This document shows positions 6,729 through 9,880 of a stretch of DNA of 9,880 bases, piece by piece. The notes under the pieces were generated by a model. That model ran no database searches, was not told the DNA's origin, and worked only from the letters and a program-made list of their open reading frames with translations. How positions within the stretch are numbered: the stretch's first letter is position 1; each line of letters opens with the position of its first letter. A program made the translations under genes and the position numbers. The DNA is taken from assembly GCA_037444305.1 (NCBI GenBank), contig JBBIMP010000083.1, positions 1 to 9,880 on the forward strand, in the 5' to 3' direction. Source of the stretch: JBBIMP01 sp037444305 (GTDB lineage: Bacteria > Acidobacteriota > UBA6911).

Positions 6729-6802
6729 AGCACAGAGAAATAGGGAACGCGACAATGGTGTGCTACGTGAATCTTCGTGCTGATCCGTGAACCTCCGTGT
6801 AA
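6729..6802. repeat. GTG repeat with 10-bp period
   Basis: Four consecutive 10-base units at 6763-6802 read CTACGTGAAT, CTTCGTGCTG, ATCCGTGAAC and CTCCGTGTAA, each with CGTG at the same place. The stretch is preceded at 6729-6738 by AGCACAGAGA, the opposite-strand form of the motif, giving a loose inverted arrangement. It belongs with the motifs at 411, 1612 and 8911 and resembles the ATCCGTG/ATCTGTG dispersed repeats I recall from other genomes. It lies just upstream of the promoter at 6837. Confidence 0.6.
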
Positions 6803-6836
6803 GGCTTTTCTCAGAAGACGTGTTATTGCCGGCCTT

Positions 6837-6845
6837 TGGTATAAT
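6837..6845 (+). promoter_or_regulatory. Extended -10 promoter of the membrane-protein gene
   Basis: TGGTATAAT is a perfect -10 hexamer (6840-6845) with the extended TGn element. No good -35 is visible at 16-18 bases, which is usual for extended -10 promoters. The start of transcription would be near 6852, only about 11 bases before the ATG at 6863; no Shine-Dalgarno precedes it. Confidence 0.65.
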
Positions 6846-6862
6846 TCAATAAAAAAGCCCTT

Positions 6863-7891
6863 ATGATGCCGCAGCCCTTTGCGCAGGTAATTGCCTTGAA
6901 ACAGCCGGTCGAGCAGTTCCTGCGCCGCCACGAAGACAAGCTCTGGTGGCTGCACAGCGCTTATGCCCTGCTGCTCGGCGTGTTCGTGATGTGGCTGGGA
7001 TCGAGGGACTTCAACTACCTGCGCATCATCATATTTCACATCGCCTTCATCTGGGTGACGAGCCTGCTGGTGCCGGTGCTGGTGAACCTTCGGAGGCTCC
7101 CCCCGAAGTGGCGGCGCTGGGTTCGCCCGGTGGTGAACTATTTCAACAAGAACTTCTACCAGCAGCTGTTGTTTTTTGTCCTCCCCATCTACTATGCGAG
7201 CACCACCCCGGGATCGCGCAACGTCCTGTTTATCGTGCTGCTCGCGGTTTCGGCGGTGCTTTCGACGCTGGACATCGTCTACGACCGCTACCTGTCGGTG
7301 CGCTGGCCGCTGACGGCGCTCTTTTTCGCCTTCAACCTCTTTGCCTGCATCAACGTGATGCTGCCCGTGCTCTGGGGCATCGGCAACTCGAGGTCTCTCA
7401 TCATCAGCGGGATCCTGGCCTTCGCCGGATTTGCCACGATGATCTACCGCCTCTCCGGCCTGCGCCGCCCCTGGGCGAGGCTGGCGCTGATCCCGGCGAG
7501 CATCGGAATGCTGCTGATGGTCTACCTGCTGCGCTCTTTCATTCCACCCGCACCTCTGAGCCTGGTCGGCGCCGAGTTCGGCCGATCGGTCCGCAACCTG
7601 CAGGCGGTCGATGCCCTGTCGGCGCTGCCGCCCCCGGGAACGGGGAGGATCGCGGTGCTGACGGCAATCAAGGCGCCGCTGGGTCTGGAGGAGATGGTTT
7701 GCCACCGCTGGTATCTCGACGGCCGCCAGATTTTCGTCTCGCCCTATTACTCGATGACCGGGGGCAGGGAAGAAGGGTACCGTCTCTGGACGGGCATCGT
7801 ATGGTCGAAGGAATATGGCGGCCGCGAACTGACGGTCGACGTGGAGACGCAGTTCGGCCAGCTGATCGGCCGGGCGAAGCTCAGGCAGTAA
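6863..7891 (+). CDS. Polytopic membrane protein, DUF5924/DUF2914-like
   Basis: The 342-residue protein has about seven hydrophobic segments (roughly 28-46, 53-75, 100-113, 120-136, 149-170, 178-195, 206-224), then a soluble C-terminal domain (about 260-340). That domain contains HRWYLDGRQI (281-290), SMTGGREEGYRLWT (297-310) and GQLIGRAKL (332-340), the pattern I associate with DUF2914; the membrane part with this ending resembles DUF5924 proteins. Function is unknown in both families. A short basic amphipathic start (residues 1-27) and no signal peptide suggest an inner-membrane protein; which side the C-terminal domain faces cannot be told here. The gene stands alone behind its own extended -10 promoter; ATG codons at 6863 and 6866 are both possible. 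It converges on vapC at 8017. Confidence 0.75.
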   Translation: MMPQPFAQVIALKQPVEQFLRRHEDKLWWLHSAYALLLGVFVMWLGSRDFNYLRIIIFHIAFIWVTSLLVPVLVNLRRLPPKWRRWVRPVVNYFNKNFYQQLLFFVLPIYYASTTPGSRNVLFIVLLAVSAVLSTLDIVYDRYLSVRWPLTALFFAFNLFACINVMLPVLWGIGNSRSLIISGILAFAGFATMIYRLSGLRRPWARLALIPASIGMLLMVYLLRSFIPPAPLSLVGAEFGRSVRNLQAVDALSALPPPGTGRIAVLTAIKAPLGLEEMVCHRWYLDGRQIFVSPYYSMTGGREEGYRLWTGIVWSKEYGGRELTVDVETQFGQLIGRAKLRQ

Positions 7892-7920
7892 TCCCGGGCT
7901 GGATCCCCGCAATCTCCCGC

Positions 7921-7947
7921 GGCCTGCAAGGCTCGCCCGTGCAGGCC
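7921..7947. terminator. Hairpin between converging genes, possible bidirectional transcription stop
   Basis: GGCCTGCA (7921-7928) pairs perfectly with TGCAGGCC (7940-7947) around an 11-base loop. It sits in the 125-base gap between the membrane-protein stop (7891) and the vapC stop (8017). No T-run follows on either strand, so termination is a guess from position only. Confidence 0.35.
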
Positions 7948-8016
7948 TTCGGCAGACCGCAGATGTTCGGCGGGCCGGCGGCCGGCGCGCTGTTGATCGA
8001 TCCCGGCCTGAGCCTG

Positions 8017-8460
8017 TCAAGCGCCGGACTGCGCGAGAGGGAAGACGGTCCGGAGTCCGGGGATTGAGACGAATCCGAGGTCGTGCGTCCAGAGTTCCCG
8101 GGCTCCCGACTCAAACGCAGTGAGAGCGATGGCCAGGTCGAAGATGCGCGGGCCGCTTATGTGCAGATCGCTTCCTGCCTGGATCAACCTTTGGCCGAAA
8201 TCCGCCCCCGGCAGCCAGATTTGAGCACCCGCGTCCAAGACGAGCGCCTCCATGAATGCGGAAGCCTCTTCGGGCGCCGAAGGTCTTGGCGGCGCGGCCG
8301 CGTGCGTGACGACGCTCCAAAACTCGAGCACATTGGCGAGGGTGAAACCCCAGCCGGCGGGATTCACGGCCGCGTTTTCGATTGCCTTCCTCGCCGTCCG
8401 GTGCTCTGCGCACTGCGTTCTATGGGCAAAGACCAGGATGTTGGTGTCGATAGCGATCAT
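8017..8460 (-). CDS. PIN-domain toxin, VapC family (module 1)
   Basis: A 147-residue PIN-domain protein, a putative Mg2+-dependent ribonuclease that cleaves RNA when its antitoxin is lost. The acidic residues expected of the PIN active site are in place: D5 (IAIDTNILVFAHR), E46 (LANVLEFW), D108 (RIFDLAIALTA) and D127 (LWTHDLGF). The start at 8460 is chosen because MIAIDTN is the canonical PIN beginning and GGAG lies 6 bases upstream; the frame is open further up but only over the antitoxin gene. Its ATG overlaps the antitoxin TGA (ATGA), so the pair is translationally coupled. RNA target unknown. Confidence 0.9.
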   Translation of the reverse strand: MIAIDTNILVFAHRTQCAEHRTARKAIENAAVNPAGWGFTLANVLEFWSVVTHAAAPPRPSAPEEASAFMEALVLDAGAQIWLPGADFGQRLIQAGSDLHISGPRIFDLAIALTAFESGARELWTHDLGFVSIPGLRTVFPLAQSGA

Positions 8461-8699
8461 TTCCGGCTCCGAATCCAGCCGTGCATTTTCGCGCGGTCTG
8501 TGATTTCGAGCCCCGGAGGCAATCCTCCCTCTACCAGCACCCAACGAATCTTTTTCCCGGGCTTGGCGGGCTTTTCCGGCCGCGCAAGACGAGCCCGCAG
8601 ACCCTCCTCGATGAGAGCCCTGAGCGGCCGCCGCAGTTCTGCGGCTCGTTTTTTTGCGGCAATCAACAGGTCATCAGGCAGTTCGATGGTCGTCTTCAT
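8457..8699 (-). CDS. RHH-type antitoxin, VapB-like (module 1)
   Basis: An 80-residue protein. Residues 1-45 (MKTTIELPDDLLIAAKKRAA...LRALIEEGLRARLA) have the beta-helix-helix pattern of ribbon-helix-helix DNA-binding antitoxins; the remainder, with the basic KPAKPGKKIRW and a C-terminal tail, should wrap the PIN toxin encoded next. Such antitoxins neutralise the toxin and repress their own operon. An ATG at 8708 would add only MHR; neither start has a Shine-Dalgarno. Upstream on the minus strand, TATGGT and TAATAT (about 8718-8706) are weak -10 candidates. Confidence 0.85.
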   Translation of the reverse strand: MKTTIELPDDLLIAAKKRAAELRRPLRALIEEGLRARLARPEKPAKPGKKIRWVLVEGGLPPGLEITDRAKMHGWIRSRK

Positions 8700-8729
8700 G
8701 CGATGCATATTACCATATTTATGGGAAAA

Positions 8730-8793
8730 TGGCCCTGTAATGCACGGCCTTGTTTGGAAATGGCATGCGAGGAAGGTCGTTTCCACAGGGCCA
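8730..8793. repeat. Inverted repeat upstream of vapB module 1
   Basis: TGGCCCTGT (8730-8738) and ACAGGGCCA (8785-8793) are perfect 9-bp inverted repeats 46 bases apart. They lie just upstream of the leftward antitoxin gene, where autoregulating RHH antitoxins usually bind, but the spacing is long for a simple operator; a stem-loop or paired sites are alternatives. The rest of 8794-8910 shows no gene or clear signal. Confidence 0.4.
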
Positions 8794-8910
8794 CTCAGCG
8801 CTTCCGTGTGCTTTGGGGGATGGAGGCGCTGCGTGAGGTCTTCGCGTCGAATCATTGGAGGCAAATCAGCCGTTTTTGGTTGCCATTCAATCATCATTCG
8901 GCTGTTTTTT

Positions 8911-8930
8911 CCTGTGTTTATCTGCGGTTA
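8911..8930. repeat. Short GTG repeat copy
   Basis: CCTGTGTTTA followed by TCTGCGGTTA is a short, 10-bp-period copy of the GTG motif family seen at 6763-6802 and resembles the ATCTGTGTTCATCTGTGGTT type of dispersed repeat. It is in the spacer between the two toxin-antitoxin modules. Confidence 0.45.
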
Positions 8931-8964
8931 AAGCCTTCCGGTCTCGAAGATCGTTTCTGCTGCG

Positions 8965-8984
8965 GCCGGCCGTCGAAGGCCGGC
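8965..8984. promoter_or_regulatory. GC hairpin or palindromic operator upstream of module 2
   Basis: GCCGGCC (8965-8971) and GGCCGGC (8978-8984) form a perfect 7-bp inverted repeat with a 6-base centre. It ends 3 bases before a TTGACA, so a protein bound here could control module 2. There is no T-run, so it is not a typical terminator. Confidence 0.45.
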
Positions 8985-8987
8985 ATC

Positions 8988-9016
8988 TTGACATCAGCTC
9001 AAGGAAGCATCATGAT
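8988..9016 (+). promoter_or_regulatory. Candidate promoter of vapBC module 2 giving a leaderless mRNA
   Basis: A consensus TTGACA (8988-8993) and CATGAT (9011-9016; 4 of 6 matches) are separated by 17 bases. The expected transcription start is at about 9022-9023, that is, on the antitoxin ATG, which fits the absence of a usable Shine-Dalgarno. Confidence 0.5.
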
Positions 9017-9022
9017 GTCGCC

Positions 9023-9286
9023 ATGCGAACGACACTGACTCTGGACGACGAGCTGGCTGAAAGGCTGAAGGAACTCGCTCACCGAAGACGGCTGTCGTTC
9101 AAGCAGGTGGTGAACGAGACCCTGAGGGCAGGGCTGGCCTCCGGGAGGAAGCCCGCGGGCGGCTCGCGGGCCTTCCGCGTCGACGCCGTTCATTGCGGCT
9201 TCGTTGCGGGCGTCGACACCGGGAAACTCAATCAGCTGGTCGACGAACTCGAGGCCGCCGAGCATGTGGCCGAGGAGTCGCGTTGA
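9023..9286 (+). CDS. RHH-type antitoxin, VapB-like (module 2)
   Basis: An 87-residue protein. Its N-terminus MRTTLTLDDELAERLKELAHRR is followed by LSFKQVVNETLRAGLA, a clear ribbon-helix-helix DNA-binding domain (about 1-40). After a Gly/Lys linker, the tail (about 50-87: FRVDAVHCGFVAGVDTGKLNQLVDELE) should bind the PIN toxin. The frame is open upstream to 8855, but that part has no family character, and the start at 9023 matches the usual MRTTLTLDD beginning. Its TGA shares one base with the toxin ATG (TGATG), a coupling arrangement. It is clearly different in sequence from the antitoxin of module 1. Confidence 0.9.
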   Translation: MRTTLTLDDELAERLKELAHRRRLSFKQVVNETLRAGLASGRKPAGGSRAFRVDAVHCGFVAGVDTGKLNQLVDELEAAEHVAEESR

Positions 9287-9723
9287 TGCTGCTCCCGGAC
9301 ATCAACCTGCTGGTGTACGCCTACAATGCCGACGCGCCGCGGCATCGCGCCGCCAGGGGGTGGTGGGAGAACGTCATGTCCGGCCGCCGCGTGGTGGCCA
9401 TGCCCTGGATCGTGTGCCACGGCTACATCCGGCTCATGACCCACCCGCGTGTCCTGGAGCGGCCTCTCCGGGTGGAGGCGGCGCTCGGGCATGTTCGCAG
9501 CTGGCTCGAGTGGCCGAGCGTCCAGGTGATCGAGCCCGGGCGCCGGCATCTGGACATACTGGACGGCTTGCTGCGGCAGACCGGCGTTGCCGGCAACCTC
9601 ACGACGGATGCCATCCTGGCCGCCCTGGCCATAGAGTACCAGTGCGAGCTGCACTCGAACGACGTGGACTTCGCGCGCTTCAGCGGGCTGCGATGGGTAG
9701 ATCCGCTTCGCGCCGTCGAGTGA
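9286..9723 (+). CDS. PIN-domain toxin, VapC family (module 2)
   Basis: A 145-residue PIN protein, putative ribonuclease toxin partnered with the preceding antitoxin. It starts MLLPDINLLVYAYNADAPRH (catalytic D5), has the THPRV segment (52-56), VAGNLTTDAILAALAIE with D108, and ELHSNDVDFARFSGLRWVDP with D126 and D128. The Glu common after the second helix of other PIN toxins is not obvious here: the equivalent stretch reads PWIVCHGYIRL (40-50). I believe this subfamily usually lacks it. AGGAG at 9273-9277, 8 bases ahead, supports the start at 9286. A small 5-bp hairpin follows the stop (9728-9744). Confidence 0.92.
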   Translation: MLLPDINLLVYAYNADAPRHRAARGWWENVMSGRRVVAMPWIVCHGYIRLMTHPRVLERPLRVEAALGHVRSWLEWPSVQVIEPGRRHLDILDGLLRQTGVAGNLTTDAILAALAIEYQCELHSNDVDFARFSGLRWVDPLRAVE

Positions 9724-9765
9724 CGCCCGCCGCCTTTGTCGGCGCGCACTGCCCTTCATCGGCCG

Positions 9766-9793
9766 GAAAACGAAAAGGCCCCCGACAAGGGGG
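9766..9793 (-). terminator. Leftward intrinsic terminator of a unit beyond the right edge
   Basis: On the minus strand CCCCC-TTGTC-GGGGG (9793-9779) is followed by CCTTTTCGTTTT. The T-rich side is on the minus strand, so it stops transcripts coming from the right rather than vapBC module 2. In 9794-9880 I see no tRNA and no recognisable coding end. Confidence 0.6.
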
Positions 9794-9880
9794 ATTCGGT
9801 TGTGTTCGGTGACATCAAAATGGCACGCGGTTTCCCACAGATTGGCGCCGATTGCCGCCTTTGAGAAACAGCAGGGACGT

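Noticed and set aside
6599..6790. 63-codon open frame beginning MGIPQTEP
   Set aside because: It lies over dispersed element copy B and the GTG repeat; same reasoning as for copy A, and it has no family resemblance.
6722..8020. Minus-strand open frame of 432 codons opposite the membrane protein
   Set aside because: Its translation is an Arg/His/Gln-rich antisense product; the + strand gene has coherent membrane segments, a GGREEGYR domain and its own promoter.
8700..9022. CRISPR array or attachment site in the spacer between the toxin-antitoxin modules
   Set aside because: The repeats there are short, unequal and few; there are no regularly spaced repeats, no tRNA end and no integrase.
9794..9880. 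tRNA or coding end at the right edge feeding the leftward terminator
   Set aside because: I found no T-arm GGTTCGA-like motif or cloverleaf, and the three minus-strand frames give no recognisable protein end.

Overview
The window is GC-rich bacterial chromosome that reads as core genome with accessory patches. The GroEL tail (ending GGGGMDY), a long-form HflX, a single-chain fused alpha/beta 2-oxoacid dehydrogenase E1 and many dispersed intergenic repeats would fit Acidobacteriota or a deltaproteobacterial-type lineage. This placement is an inference from gene character; no 16S rRNA or tRNA is visible.

Layout: the 3' end of groEL (+) and its intrinsic terminator come first. A 480-base gene-free stretch follows, holding one copy (A) of a 143-base dispersed element and a candidate operator. 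Next is a 2,4-diaminopentanoate dehydrogenase-like oxidoreductase (+), then a 26-bp inverted repeat between converging genes. Three leftward units follow: a 5'-truncated sulfate-binding-protein remnant, hflX (probably starting at a non-canonical ATT), and the fused E1 gene. The region around 6493-6862 holds element copy B, a 10-bp-period GTG repeat and an extended -10 promoter, which drives a DUF5924/DUF2914-like membrane protein (+). The right end carries two different VapBC (RHH antitoxin/PIN toxin) modules, transcribed divergently from a 314-base spacer rich in hairpins and repeats. A leftward terminator near the right edge serves a gene outside the window.

How the genes relate: no single pathway links them. 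E1 and hflX are close (74 bases apart) on the same strand and may be co-transcribed. Each antitoxin gene overlaps its toxin gene, so those pairs are translationally coupled. The diaminopentanoate dehydrogenase-like gene and the E1 gene lack their usual partners here (OraSE; lipoyl E2/E3).

Most notable observations: the ungapped 143-base element pair, in which every changed codon of the only extended shared reading frame is nonsynonymous, arguing for a DNA/RNA element rather than a small gene; the family of 8- or 10-bp-period GTG repeats in several intergenic gaps; the ATT start inferred for hflX from N-terminal family conservation plus a well-placed GGAG; and the sulfate-binding-protein remnant abutting the hflX stop. 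I found no clear undescribed multi-gene system.
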